Positions 8,349 through 16,920 of a stretch of DNA of 64,000 bases are shown here, piece by piece (position 1 is the stretch's first letter; the number at the start of each line of letters is the position of its first letter). The notes below the pieces were generated by a model. The model saw only the letters and a program-made list of their open reading frames with translations. It ran no database searches and had not been told where the DNA came from. The position numbers were made by a program, and so were the translations under genes. Location: assembly GCF_014842995.1 (NCBI RefSeq), contig NZ_JACYXL010000003.1, positions 372,001-436,000 on the forward strand. Direction: 5' to 3'. The stretch is from Rhodanobacter sp. 7MK24. GTDB lineage: Bacteria; Pseudomonadota; Gammaproteobacteria; Xanthomonadales; Rhodanobacteraceae.

Positions 8349-9638
8349 TCAGTGCGAAGAGGAAGGATCGGGCAGACGCATCGTGGCAACGAAGCCGCCG
8401 CCGGAAATGTTGGCGAGTTCGAGCGCACCTCCATGCAACTCGGCAGCGCGCATAGCGATGCCGATGCCCAGACCGGTGCCGGCGGTACTGCGCGCGCGGT
8501 CGCCGCGGAGGAACGGCCGGCCGAGTTGCGGCAGCAGCAGCTCCGGCACGCCCAGCCCCTTGTCGGCAACGCTGACGAAGACACCGCACGCATCCCTGCC
8601 GATGACCGCGCGGAACGGCGCGGCGCCGTGGTGCTCGGCGTTGTCCATCAAGTTGCTGATCGCGCGGCGCAGCAGGCGGGGGCGCGCGACCACGCGCAGG
8701 CTGTCGGGGCCGTCCAGTTGCCAGGCATCGGGCTCTCGGCGCAAGCCCAGCAACTGGCCAAGCAAAGTGGCGAGATCGATGGCATCGGGAACCTCGTCGC
8801 GGCCGTCGCGCACAAAGGCAAGACATTGTTCCAACGCGGCGTCGAGCTCCTCGAGGTCGGACACCATCGCTTCGCGGCGCTGCAGGTCGGCGGCATCGCC
8901 CAGTTCCAGCGCCAGCCGCAGCCTGGCCAGCGGCGTGCGCAGATCGTGGGAGATGCCGGCCAGCATCAATTCACGCTCGCGGGCGCTGCCGCGCAGGCGC
9001 GCTCCCGCTTCGCGAAACGACTGGGCCAAGCGCTCGACTTCGCGCGAGCTGCCGTCCAGCGCCACCGGCTCGCCTGCCAGCAGCGCACCGGCGCTCCCGG
9101 CGAGCCGTTCGAGCGGCTGCGTCAACAGGCGCGCCAGCAAGGCCGCAAGCACGAGCGCGATCAGACCGGCGAGCATGGCAATCCCTACCGACGAGGCCAG
9201 CAGCCGCGCTCGGTTGCTCGGCTCGCTCATGACGACCCATTGGCCTGGCACGTGGGCGCTGGGAACCCAGATGTGCGTATCGGGGGTCTGCACGACTGCC
9301 ACGCGCGCAGGGTCGGCAAGCCGCAACTGCTCGCCGACTTGCTTGCCTACCGCCAGCGCGACCGGGGCCACACGTACCGTGGACGGCGGCGGCGTCCCTG
9401 TCTCCACACGCACGCCCCATTCGGCGAGCCGCGCAAGCACGCGTCCGGCCTCGGCGTCGTGGCGCAGCGCCAATTCGTCGGTGGCCACCGCGGTGGCGCT
9501 GGCGAGGCGTCCGTAAATATTGGCTGCGATCTGCCGGTTGAAGTGCACCGACAGCGCGGAGGACAGGCCCAGCGCCAACAGCAACGCAAGCGCGAGCAGC
9601 GCCAGTACCAGCGTAAAAGTGGTGGGTTTGCGGTTCAT
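8349..9638 (-). CDS. Sensor histidine kinase (EnvZ-like)
   Basis: Inner-membrane kinase that phosphorylates the adjacent OmpR-type regulator. 429 aa: TM1 (about 10-32), a periplasmic sensor of about 120 residues, TM2 (about 150-172), HAMP, the H-box GISHDLRTPLARLR (phospho-His near residue 235), N-box NLMDNAEHHG, G1 DKGLGVP and G2 GTGLGIGIAM. Start MNRKPTTF at 9638 overlaps the regulator's stop by 4 nt (ATGA). The reading frame is open further upstream but only antisense to the regulator. The signal sensed is unknown; the sensor region resembles EnvZ-class kinases. Confidence 0.93.
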   Translation of the reverse strand: MNRKPTTFTLVLALLALALLLALGLSSALSVHFNRQIAANIYGRLASATAVATDELALRHDAEAGRVLARLAEWGVRVETGTPPPSTVRVAPVALAVGKQVGEQLRLADPARVAVVQTPDTHIWVPSAHVPGQWVVMSEPSNRARLLASSVGIAMLAGLIALVLAALLARLLTQPLERLAGSAGALLAGEPVALDGSSREVERLAQSFREAGARLRGSARERELMLAGISHDLRTPLARLRLALELGDAADLQRREAMVSDLEELDAALEQCLAFVRDGRDEVPDAIDLATLLGQLLGLRREPDAWQLDGPDSLRVVARPRLLRRAISNLMDNAEHHGAAPFRAVIGRDACGVFVSVADKGLGVPELLLPQLGRPFLRGDRARSTAGTGLGIGIAMRAAELHGGALELANISGGGFVATMRLPDPSSSH

Positions 9639-10366
9639 GCGCCCTCCCCGTCCCGCGCCGTGCCATCCGGCACGAATACATAACCCTTGCCCCATACCGT
9701 CTGCAGCCAGCGCGGCCGCCGCGGGTCGTCCTCCAGGCAACGACGCAGCCGCGACACCATCACATCGATGCTGCGGTCGAAAGACTCGTGATCGCGTCCG
9801 CGCGCCAACGCGATCAGGCGCTCGCGGCTGAGCGTCTCGTAAGGATGGTCCACCAAGACAGCCAGCACGGCGAACTCCCCGCTGGTCAGCTTGACTGACT
9901 CGTCGCCGTCGCGCAGTTGGCGGGCGGCCGGATCGAAGCTGAAGCGGCCGAAGTACACCGGTTCGCGCTCGGCCTGCGGCGCACCCGCGGGAGCGCGCGG
10001 GCGGCGGCGCAACACGGCCCGGATGCGGGCCACCAGTTCGCGCGGATTGCATGGCTTGGACAGGTAATCGTCGGCGCCGATCTCCAGCCCCACGATGCGG
10101 TCCACCTCGTCGCCCTTCGCGGTAAGCATGATCACGGGCATATCCATGCCCTGGGCACGCAGCACGCGACACAGTTCGAGGCCGTCGCCGTCCGGGAGCA
10201 TCAGGTCCAGCACGATGAGGTCGACGTGATGCATGGCCAGCTCCCGATGCATGGCCGCGGCATGCGCGGCGCCGCGCACATGGAAACCCTGCTGGGCGAG
10301 ATAACGTTCCAGCAGATCGCGCAAGCGCAGGTCGTCGTCAACGACAAGGATGTGGGGAGTGTCCAT
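9635..10366 (-). CDS. OmpR-family response regulator
   Basis: 243 aa with an N-terminal receiver (about 1-120: acidic VVDDD, phospho-acceptor Asp in VLDLMLPDGDG, Thr in MLTAKG, Lys in YLSKPCNP) and a C-terminal winged-helix DNA-binding domain (about 140-235: LTSGEFAVLAVLV, RSIDVMVSRLRRCLEDDP, VWGKGYVF). Start chosen at MDTPHILVVDDD (10366), where receiver homology begins; the upstream extension has no homology. First gene of the three-gene unit regulator-kinase-esterase. Its targets are unknown. Confidence 0.94.
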   Translation of the reverse strand: MDTPHILVVDDDLRLRDLLERYLAQQGFHVRGAAHAAAMHRELAMHHVDLIVLDLMLPDGDGLELCRVLRAQGMDMPVIMLTAKGDEVDRIVGLEIGADDYLSKPCNPRELVARIRAVLRRRPRAPAGAPQAEREPVYFGRFSFDPAARQLRDGDESVKLTSGEFAVLAVLVDHPYETLSRERLIALARGRDHESFDRSIDVMVSRLRRCLEDDPRRPRWLQTVWGKGYVFVPDGTARDGEGA

Positions 10367-10571
10367 GGCGCGACTATCCCGCGCGTCCGGCGGCAACGGC
10401 AAGCGGACCGTGAGGGCAATTGCAAGCAATTGTTTCCGGACGGTCAGACCGCAACAGGTGCTCACATCTGGCACCGGCGCGGAAACACTCTGGCGGTGCG
10501 TCTGCGCGACAGTCGCGCTGCACCGGTCGCCCGGCGGGGCGACCGGCCCTCCCCTTCACAGGAGTTCCGCG

Positions 10572-11219
10572 ATGAACACTTGCTACGCCCCTCGTCTTGC
10601 TTCCTTCGCCTTGATTGGGATCCTGGCCGCAGGCACGACCCTGCCAGTACAGGCGCGCGTCCATGGCTTCCGCGTTCAGCACAACGGCAACACGGTAGGC
10701 CACGTGGGCGGCACGACTGGCAACGGCCAGGGCGGTCTCGAACACTTCCGCGCAACGCGCGTCTCCGGCGCCGACGGCACGGTGACGCACGGCTCGGTGA
10801 CCTCGGCGAACCCGGATGGCAGCATCAGCCACCGCGGCGGCACTCAGGCCAATGGCGTCAACGGCGGCAGCTTCACTGGCAGCAACAACTACACGCGGAA
10901 CGCCGACGGTTCCGCCCAGGGCAGCTTCCAGCGCAGCGGCAGCAATGCGGCTGGCGGTTCCTACGACAGCAGCGGCAGCTATGTGCGCAACAGTTCGGGC
11001 AGTTGGAGCAGCAGCAGGCAGACCACGGCCAGCGGCACGCGCGGCAGCTACGACGGCAGCACGACTGCCTCCAACGGCACCGCGACCCATGACAGCACCA
11101 TCACCAACGCCGCCGGCGACACCTATACCGGCCAGACGAGCTATACCAAGGGCCAGGGCATCACCCACACCGGAACCTGCACCGACTCCAGCGGCACCAC
11201 CATTTCCTGCCCACGCTGA
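10572..11219 (+). CDS. Secreted repetitive Gly/Ser/Thr-rich protein, function unknown
   Basis: 215 aa with a signal peptide (about 1-29, ending VQA), then a low-complexity body. Short units of the type (A/P)DGxxxHG or N(A/S)xGxx recur at about 15-20 residue spacing, with almost no hydrophobic residues. After the signal peptide the only cysteines are a C-terminal pair (CTDSSGTTISC). Such composition suggests an exported, perhaps surface-associated, flexible or beta-solenoid protein. I do not recognise the family. It has a strong ribosome-binding site (AGGAG, 6-7 nt before the ATG). The 205 nt upstream, back to the divergent regulator, holds no gene. Confidence 0.75.
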   Translation: MNTCYAPRLASFALIGILAAGTTLPVQARVHGFRVQHNGNTVGHVGGTTGNGQGGLEHFRATRVSGADGTVTHGSVTSANPDGSISHRGGTQANGVNGGSFTGSNNYTRNADGSAQGSFQRSGSNAAGGSYDSSGSYVRNSSGSWSSSRQTTASGTRGSYDGSTTASNGTATHDSTITNAAGDTYTGQTSYTKGQGITHTGTCTDSSGTTISCPR

Positions 11220-11329
11220 CGAAACGAACCCCGTCCGCGTCGCACGTCGCTACAGTCTTCAACTGCGTGCACGGTGGTCGTCACGGCCAGCGGACCAGCG
11301 TGCAGCCGTGCACTTTCCGGAGAGCAGAC

Positions 11330-12286
11330 ATGAAACCCAAAAACTGGCTCGCCGCGCTCGGTGGCGCGATCGCCATGGCCATGCTGGTGCCGCCGTCTGC
11401 GTCGGCGCAGACAGGGATGTTCCGTCGTGCGCTGATGCAGCGCCGCCTGCAACAGCAGGGTGCGCAAGACCCCATGGCCGTGTTGCCACCCGGCGTACGC
11501 GCCATCCACGACGTGGCTTATGGCAGCGATGCGCAAGAACGCTTCGACGTCTATCTGCCCCAGCAACCTGTGCGCGGCGCACCGGTGATTTTCCTGGTGC
11601 ATGGCGGAGCGTGGGCATTCGGTGACAAGGCCTCCGCGCGGGTAGTGGAGAACAAGGTGGCGCGCTGGGTACCCCGCGGCTTCATCGTGGTCTCGGCAAA
11701 CTACCCGCTGATACCCGCGGCAACACCTTTGCGGCAGGCGCAGGATCTTGGCCTCGCGCTGGCAACCGCGCAGCGCATGGCCGCCAGCTGGGGTGGCGAC
11801 CGTCTGCGCTTCATCCTGATGGGTCACTCGGCGGGTGCGCATCTGGTGAGCCTCATCAGCGCCCTGCCGTCGCTGGCGCTGCGGCAGGGAGCCACACCCT
11901 GGCTGGGAACCGTAGCGTTGGACAGCGCCGCCTACGATGTGACGGAGATCATGCAGAACCGCCATTTGCGCCTCTACGACACCGCATTCGGCAACGATCC
12001 TTCCCACTGGGCGGCGGCCTCGCCCCAGCAGCAACTCGATTCGCGCCTCGCGCCCTTCCTCGCCGTGTGTTCGACGCAACGTGCAGATTCCTGCCCACAG
12101 GCGCGACGCTTCGTGGCCAAGGCTGCGGGCCTGGGCACGCTTGCGCAGGTACGACCCGAAGATCTGTCGCACGAGGAGATCAACGAGCAACTCGGCCAGC
12201 CCTCGGACTACACCGCTGCAGTGGAAGCGTTCATGCGCAGCCTCGATCCTGCCGTGGCCAGGAGGCTCGACGCGGACTCGCGCTGA
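11330..12286 (+). CDS. Exported alpha/beta-hydrolase (carboxylesterase, BD-FAE/HSL-like)
   Basis: 318 aa with a signal peptide (about 1-26, ending ASA). The hydrolase fold shows HGGAWAFGDK (oxyanion loop), GHSAGAHL (nucleophile Ser near residue 167), LDSAAYDV and a C-terminal LSHEEIN that probably supplies the catalytic His. Length and motifs fit the esterase/lipase family related to kynurenine formamidase and acetyl esterases. Substrate unknown. It follows the repetitive secreted protein by 110 nt and precedes the cytochrome gene by 53 nt, all on the same strand. Confidence 0.8.
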   Translation: MKPKNWLAALGGAIAMAMLVPPSASAQTGMFRRALMQRRLQQQGAQDPMAVLPPGVRAIHDVAYGSDAQERFDVYLPQQPVRGAPVIFLVHGGAWAFGDKASARVVENKVARWVPRGFIVVSANYPLIPAATPLRQAQDLGLALATAQRMAASWGGDRLRFILMGHSAGAHLVSLISALPSLALRQGATPWLGTVALDSAAYDVTEIMQNRHLRLYDTAFGNDPSHWAAASPQQQLDSRLAPFLAVCSTQRADSCPQARRFVAKAAGLGTLAQVRPEDLSHEEINEQLGQPSDYTAAVEAFMRSLDPAVARRLDADSR

Positions 12287-12339
12287 TGCCGGCATGCGAA
12301 GATGAATCGGAGTTTTCGCCTCCCATCGCCGGTGCCTTC

Positions 12340-13149
12340 ATGAAATCGCTGCTTTGCTGCTGCCTGCTCTGGCTCTGCCTGCTACCGCTCGTCCATGCGG
12401 CAGATTTGCGCATCGACCTGGGCCACGGCGCGAAAACCTGGAGCACCGCAGAGCTGCTTTCGCGTGCCGATGCGACCACGATGACGATTACGGACGACGT
12501 GGCGTTCCGACGCCCTATGCACTATCGCGCCGTGCCGCTGCTTGCGCTGTTGCCGGGCCTGAGTGCCGGTCAGCACCTGCAGTTCGTTGCCGCCGATGGC
12601 TTCGCGGCGGAAATTCCCGCCACGACGATACTCAACCAGCAGGGTTCGCAGGCATGGCTGGCGGTGGAAGATCCGGCGCGGCCCTGGCCAGCGCTGCCCG
12701 AAAACGCCAAGGGCGCCGGCCCGTTCTACCTGGTGTGGACGCATCCGCAGGGCGTACATGTCAGTCCGGAACAGTGGCCTTACCAGTTGGCCGTGATCCG
12801 CACGCTTTCGGGCGTGGATGCGCGCTTTCCTGCCATCGTGCCCGCGGTCGGCGCAACCGCCGAGGTGCGCCGAGGCTTCGACGTATTCAAGCGCACCTGC
12901 TTCGCCTGCCACACCATGAACGGCGAGGGCGATTCGAAACTTGGCCCCGACCTCAACCTGCCGTACAGTCCCATCGAATACCTGCGCGCGGATCTGCTGC
13001 GCGGCTACATCCGCAACCCGCAATCGCTGCGCCGCTGGCCCGAGGCAAGGATGATCGGTTTCCCCACCCAGGAATCGCTCAGCGATACCGACCTCGACGC
13101 GGTGCTTGCCTACCTGCGTTACATGGCGAAACACAAGGCCGCGCATTGA
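12340..13149 (+). CDS. Periplasmic cytochrome c fused to a molybdopterin-oxidoreductase-like N-terminal domain
   Basis: 269 aa with a signal peptide (about 1-20, ending VHA). Residues about 25-165 look like the sulfite-oxidase-type molybdopterin-binding fold in short form (MHYRAVPLLALLPG, FVAADGFAAEIP, FYLVWTHP), without an obvious cofactor cysteine. The C-terminal 95 residues are a class I cytochrome c: CFACH haem-binding motif near residue 187, LGPDLN, and ARMIGFP, whose Met is the probable sixth ligand. It probably transfers electrons in the periplasm, partner unknown. An upstream in-frame ATG exists, but MKSLLCC begins the export signal. Confidence 0.75.
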   Translation: MKSLLCCCLLWLCLLPLVHAADLRIDLGHGAKTWSTAELLSRADATTMTITDDVAFRRPMHYRAVPLLALLPGLSAGQHLQFVAADGFAAEIPATTILNQQGSQAWLAVEDPARPWPALPENAKGAGPFYLVWTHPQGVHVSPEQWPYQLAVIRTLSGVDARFPAIVPAVGATAEVRRGFDVFKRTCFACHTMNGEGDSKLGPDLNLPYSPIEYLRADLLRGYIRNPQSLRRWPEARMIGFPTQESLSDTDLDAVLAYLRYMAKHKAAH

Positions 13150-13152
13150 CCC

Positions 13153-14220
13153 TCAAGGAAGCAGCGCATGGAGCTCCGCATCGCGCGCCGCCTTCGGCTC
13201 GCGAGCCAGCGCCCGCACGCGCGCGTAGAACGCCGACCATTGCCTGCCACTCACGCGGAACAGCGCTGCGAAGGCCGGCGTCCACTGATCGTAAAGGCCG
13301 AACGGCAACAACCGGGCGTTGTTGATGGGCTTGGTCATCCACGTGTCGTAGCGATGGTCACCCGGCCAGTCCGTATCGCGCCACTGCGCATAGCGCTCGC
13401 GAAACGCAGCGATCTCGCGTTGCTTGCCCGCCTCCATCGCCTCAAGATCCGCGCGACTGGCATAAAGAGCTTGCAGCCTGTCGCGCAGATCCAGCACCAA
13501 TTTCGTGAAGCCGTCGTCCATCGCCTGGGCGCGGCCATCCTCCGGCGGCAGGCCCCGCGATTCGCGCCATTCGCGCAGGCCCTCGGTCTGCACGAACATG
13601 GCGAAGGATTCATTGAACGCCGTGTCGCCCTTCGCATAGATCAGCTGGTGCGCCAGCTCGTGGAAGATCGTGGCGGCCAGTTCGTCGTCGTCCCAGCGCA
13701 GCATGCTGGAGAGGATGGGATCGGCGAACCAGCCCAGCGTGGAATACGCCGGCACGCCGCCCACCCATACGTCGTCGCCCGTGCTGCGCAGACGCGCTGC
13801 ATCGGCCTCGGCTGCGGCCTCGCTGAACCAGCCGCGATAGGCAACACAACCCGCCACGGGGAAACAGTGCCGCACTGCCTCCACCGAATAGCGCGGGGTG
13901 GCAAACACGTTCCACACCACGTACGGCCGAGGCAACGCCACGTAACTGGTGTAACTGCGGTTGTCGGGAAGGCCCAGCTTCCGCGAAGCGAATTCGCGTG
14001 CGGCGAGCGCGAGCGACAGGCGCGCCGCGAGCTTCGGATCGGTGGCCGGATTGCGCAACAGCTTGCTTACCGGCTCTCGTCTCAGCACCAACTCGCCTTG
14101 CCCGTGCACTGCCTGCGCGTAGTAGCGGAGGCTGCTGCAGGCACATAGCGCAAGACCCAGCGTCGCAAGCGCGAGGTACCCGGGCCGCAGGCGGCGAACA
14201 AAGGCATGATGGCGGGTCAT
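13153..14220 (-). CDS. Predicted lipoprotein aminopeptidase (DUF2265/COG4324 family)
   Basis: 355 aa. The N-terminus ends in a lipobox (LALCAC, Cys near residue 28), so the protein is probably outer- or inner-membrane anchored. A zinc metallopeptidase signature HELAHQ lies near residue 187, followed by FNESFAMFVQTEG with a likely third ligand Glu; both are hallmarks of the putative aminopeptidase family. YTSYVALPRPYVVWNVFA and GGVPAYSTLGWFADP are also family-typical. It is convergent with the cytochrome gene (3 nt between stops). Confidence 0.82.
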   Translation of the reverse strand: MTRHHAFVRRLRPGYLALATLGLALCACSSLRYYAQAVHGQGELVLRREPVSKLLRNPATDPKLAARLSLALAAREFASRKLGLPDNRSYTSYVALPRPYVVWNVFATPRYSVEAVRHCFPVAGCVAYRGWFSEAAAEADAARLRSTGDDVWVGGVPAYSTLGWFADPILSSMLRWDDDELAATIFHELAHQLIYAKGDTAFNESFAMFVQTEGLREWRESRGLPPEDGRAQAMDDGFTKLVLDLRDRLQALYASRADLEAMEAGKQREIAAFRERYAQWRDTDWPGDHRYDTWMTKPINNARLLPFGLYDQWTPAFAALFRVSGRQWSAFYARVRALAREPKAARDAELHALLP

Positions 14221-14244
14221 CCCGCCATCATGCCGCAGCTGTGC

Positions 14245-14607
14245 TCAGTGGTGCGTGGTGCCGGTGTGGACGCTGACGTGGCCGTGCACGCCGCCAGCCG
14301 AGTGGACGGGACCGTGTCCGTAGTAGCCCCCGCGATAATGGCGATGGCCCCAGTGGTCGTACCACACGCCGCCGACCACCAGGCCCGGTGCATAACAACA
14401 ACCATAGCCATAACCGTCGTACCAGCCGCCATAGCCGTACCAGCCTGACGCAGCGTAGTAACTGTCGCCATAGACGACGGCGTTGCCGTAATAGGCAGGG
14501 CCGGCATACGGCGTGGCGCGCACGTAGCCGTAGCCAGGCTCGTAGTAGCAACCGGACAGCAAGGCGGCCACCACGATGAGGATGAAACCGCAAATCAGAC
14601 GTTTCAT
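14245..14607 (-). CDS. Small Tyr/Gly/His-rich lipoprotein, function unknown
   Basis: 120 aa. The MKRLICGF...LLSGC lipobox places the lipidated Cys near residue 20. The mature part is dominated by Tyr, Gly and His with repeated YGY/GHG patterns. Its composition is like other small surface lipoproteins of uncertain role; the His-rich tail could bind metal, but that is speculative. Start chosen at 14607 because it opens directly into the signal sequence and has an AGGAGGC ribosome-binding site; the longer frame upstream looks noncoding. Confidence 0.7.
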   Translation of the reverse strand: MKRLICGFILIVVAALLSGCYYEPGYGYVRATPYAGPAYYGNAVVYGDSYYAASGWYGYGGWYDGYGYGCCYAPGLVVGGVWYDHWGHRHYRGGYYGHGPVHSAGGVHGHVSVHTGTTHH

Positions 14608-14733
14608 GACACGGCCTCCTTGGGAGACGACAACGCCAGCTTGCGCCGACCCGCTTGAACCGGTGCTGAGAGCCGGCCGGGGGCATCCGGATGCGGCAGG
14701 AGGCCTTGCGGGAGCCTCCAACAGAAGCCGAGT

Positions 14734-15339
14734 TCAGAACCGCGGATGCGACAACTGGCCGAGGAAACTCGAGAGCACTTGCGGATCCACCAGCAGGGTG
14801 AATGCGACACCGTAGGCGGCGCCCCACAGGTGCGCGTTGTGGTTGACGTTGCCCCGCCCGCTCCTGTCCATGTAGATCGAGTATGCGGTGTAAAGCACGG
14901 CATAGACGATCGCCGGCATCGGCAGCACGAACACGATGATGCGCGACCACGGTGCCAGCATGATGAAGGAGAACAGTACCGCCGACACCGCGCCCGACGC
15001 GCCAAGACTGCGGTAATTCGGATTGCCGCGGTTCTGGAAATACGTAGGCAGGATCGAGACCACCAGCGCGCCGATGTAGAACAGCACGAAGCCGAACGTA
15101 CCCATTGCCATGGTGTAGAAACGCTCCATCTGCTGACCGAAGAAGAACAGCGTGATCATGTTGAAAAGCAGATGGTTGAAGTCCGCATGCACCAGCCCGT
15201 AGGTCACCAACCGGTGGTACTCGCGCTGTCGGCTGATCGCCGGCGGCCACAGGATCAGGTCGTTCATCAGCCGCCCGTTCTTGAACGCCATGAACGAGAC
15301 GATGCAGGTGATCGCGATGATGATGAGGGTAATCAACAT
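14734..15339 (-). CDS. Rhomboid-family intramembrane serine protease
   Basis: 201 aa, about six membrane helices. Active-site serine in SLGASGAVS (near residue 111) and the partner histidine in NHNAHLWGAAYG (near residue 167); HADFNHLLFNM is the conserved HxxxNHLLFN segment of helix 2. The protein cleaves transmembrane substrates within the inner membrane; the substrate is unknown. Start MLITLIIIA at 15339 is preferred over an ATG 36 nt upstream because it begins helix 1. The 126-nt gap to the lipoprotein gene contains a GGAGGC/GCCTCC stem-loop (about 14697-14717) without a T-run. Confidence 0.9.
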   Translation of the reverse strand: MLITLIIIAITCIVSFMAFKNGRLMNDLILWPPAISRQREYHRLVTYGLVHADFNHLLFNMITLFFFGQQMERFYTMAMGTFGFVLFYIGALVVSILPTYFQNRGNPNYRSLGASGAVSAVLFSFIMLAPWSRIIVFVLPMPAIVYAVLYTAYSIYMDRSGRGNVNHNAHLWGAAYGVAFTLLVDPQVLSSFLGQLSHPRF

Positions 15340-15467
15340 GAACGGTTCCGCGCCCGGGTGATGAGGTGGCGGCATCTTGGCCGCAGCGCGCGCACTTGTC
15401 GAATCCGCGATAAAACGCCCCGCCGGCTGGCGGACGCGACTATCATGCGCGCTTCCCCACGAACCCT

Positions 15468-16355
15468 ATGCCCATGCCTGCGATTCGCTACCTTCATTTG
15501 GACGTCTTTGCGGCCACACACGGCGGCGGCAACCACCTCGGCGTGGTGGTCGGCGCCGAGCATTGGAGCGGCGACGCGATGCAGCGCTTCGCGCGCTGGA
15601 CGAACCTGGTCGAAACCACCTTTCTGCTGCCGCCCGCCGATCCTTCGGCCAGCTACCGCGTGCGCATCTTCACGCCGCACAAGGAGATCCCGTTCGCCGG
15701 CCATCCCAGCGTAGGCAGCGCGCACGCCGCGCTGGAGTGCGGACTAGTGCGCCCCGTCGATGGCCAGCTGTGGCAGGAGTGCGGTGCCGGCGTGCTGCCG
15801 ATGCGCGTGGAAGGCGAAGGTGCGAATCGTTGCATGCTGTTGAAATCTCCCGGCGAGCGCGTGCTGGACACCGGCCATGACGCGCATCCCCTGCTGGCTG
15901 CCTCGTTGGCCGGAGCCGGCTGCGGTGCCCTGCCACCTGCTCTGGTCGATGGCGGCCGCCGTTGGTGGCTGGCCGAGCTGGAAAGCGAGGCGGCGCTACG
16001 CGCCTGGAAGCCCGATCACAGCGCCATCGGTGCGCTGGCCCATGCCAGCGACAGCATGGGGCTGTGCGCGTTCGCGCGCAGCACCCATCCCGACTACCAG
16101 CTGGTAGTGCGCGCCTTCCCAGCCGGCGTGGGCATCGTCGAGGACCCCGCTTCCGGCGCTGCCAACGGCTTGATCGCCGCATACATCGCTCACGCCGAAC
16201 CAGGCGGATCGCTAGCCGGCGGGTATGTCGTGAGCCAGGGACGCGAGATCGGCCACGATGCCCAGCTTGTCGTCCACATCGTGAACGGCACGGTCTGGGT
16301 CGGTGGCCGCACCCATACCATCGTCGACGGCACGCTGCACTGGAATGCGGCGTGA
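15468..16355 (+). CDS. PhzF-family isomerase/epimerase-like protein
   Basis: 295 aa in the diaminopimelate-epimerase fold. Family signatures are the N-terminal [23 protein letters not shown] (about 70-84), and [10 protein letters not shown] (about 226-235). PhzF proteins isomerise small metabolites; in the absence of phenazine genes the physiological substrate is unknown. An ATG 6 nt downstream is equally possible. The stop overlaps the GTG start of yaiI by 4 nt. Confidence 0.88.
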   Translation: MPMPAIRYLHLDVFAATHGGGNHLGVVVGAEHWSGDAMQRFARWTNLVETTFLLPPADPSASYRVRIFTPHKEIPFAGHPSVGSAHAALECGLVRPVDGQLWQECGAGVLPMRVEGEGANRCMLLKSPGERVLDTGHDAHPLLAASLAGAGCGALPPALVDGGRRWWLAELESEAALRAWKPDHSAIGALAHASDSMGLCAFARSTHPDYQLVVRAFPAGVGIVEDPASGAANGLIAAYIAHAEPGGSLAGGYVVSQGREIGHDAQLVVHIVNGTVWVGGRTHTIVDGTLHWNAA

Positions 16356-16813
16356 GCAACGCGGCGCAGATCCTCGTCGATGCCGATGCCTGCCCGGTAG
16401 TCATCAAGGAAATGCTGTTCCGCGCCGCCGATCGCGAACAGGTGATGGTGACGCTGGTGGCGAACCAGTACCTGCGTACGCCGCCCTCGCGCTACGTGCG
16501 CGCCGTGCAGGTGCCCGGCGGCTTCGACGTCGCCGACCAAGAGATCGCGCGTCGCGCGAATGCCGGCGACCTCGTCGTCACGCAGGACATTCCGCTGGCC
16601 GCAATGGTGGTTGAAAAAGGCGCGCTGGCACTCGATCCGCGCGGCACGCTGCACACGCCCGACACCATCGCCCAACGACTGACCATGCGCAATTTCATGG
16701 ATGAGTTGCGCAGCACCGGCGTCGACACCGGCGGCCACGCGCCGTTCCATGCACGTGACAAGCAGGCGTTCGCGAACCAGCTCGACCACTGGCTGCAGCA
16801 GCGGCGGCGCTGA
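16352..16813 (+). CDS. yaiI: YaiI/YqxD-family protein (UPF0178)
   Basis: 153 aa. Starts with GTG, overlapping the PhzF stop as GTGA. The N-terminal [10 protein letters not shown] motif and the VVTQDIPLA and RNFMDELR segments are diagnostic of this PIN-like-fold family. The acidic residues suggest a metal-dependent nuclease-type site, but no biochemical role is established as far as I know. Likely co-translated with phzF. Confidence 0.9.
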   Translation: MSNAAQILVDADACPVVIKEMLFRAADREQVMVTLVANQYLRTPPSRYVRAVQVPGGFDVADQEIARRANAGDLVVTQDIPLAAMVVEKGALALDPRGTLHTPDTIAQRLTMRNFMDELRSTGVDTGGHAPFHARDKQAFANQLDHWLQQRRR

Positions 16814-16842
16814 CGCGCCACTCCCGCCCACGGGGCTCATGC

Positions 16843-16914
16843 AGGAAGGCACCCTATGCGCGATTGCCATTCGCTCCGACCGAAGCGCAAGGCAATCGCG
16901 CACAGGGTGCTCCT
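16843..16914. repeat. REP-like inverted repeat between yaiI and baiN
   Basis: Arms 16843-16868 and 16891-16914 are inverted copies of AGGA(AG)GCACCCTrTGCGCGATTGCC with a two-base indel and one mismatch; the 22-nt loop includes GCTCCGACCGAAGC. The GGAGC-CACCCT-GTGCGCGAT composition is typical of the extragenic palindromes scattered through gammaproteobacterial genomes. Lies between convergent genes. Confidence 0.8.
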
Positions 16915-16920
16915 ACGAGC

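Noticed and set aside
7422-9683. Open frame of 753 codons on the plus strand
   Set aside because: It is antisense to the histidine kinase and esterase, has shadow composition (runs of His, Arg, Gln), and no recognisable domain.
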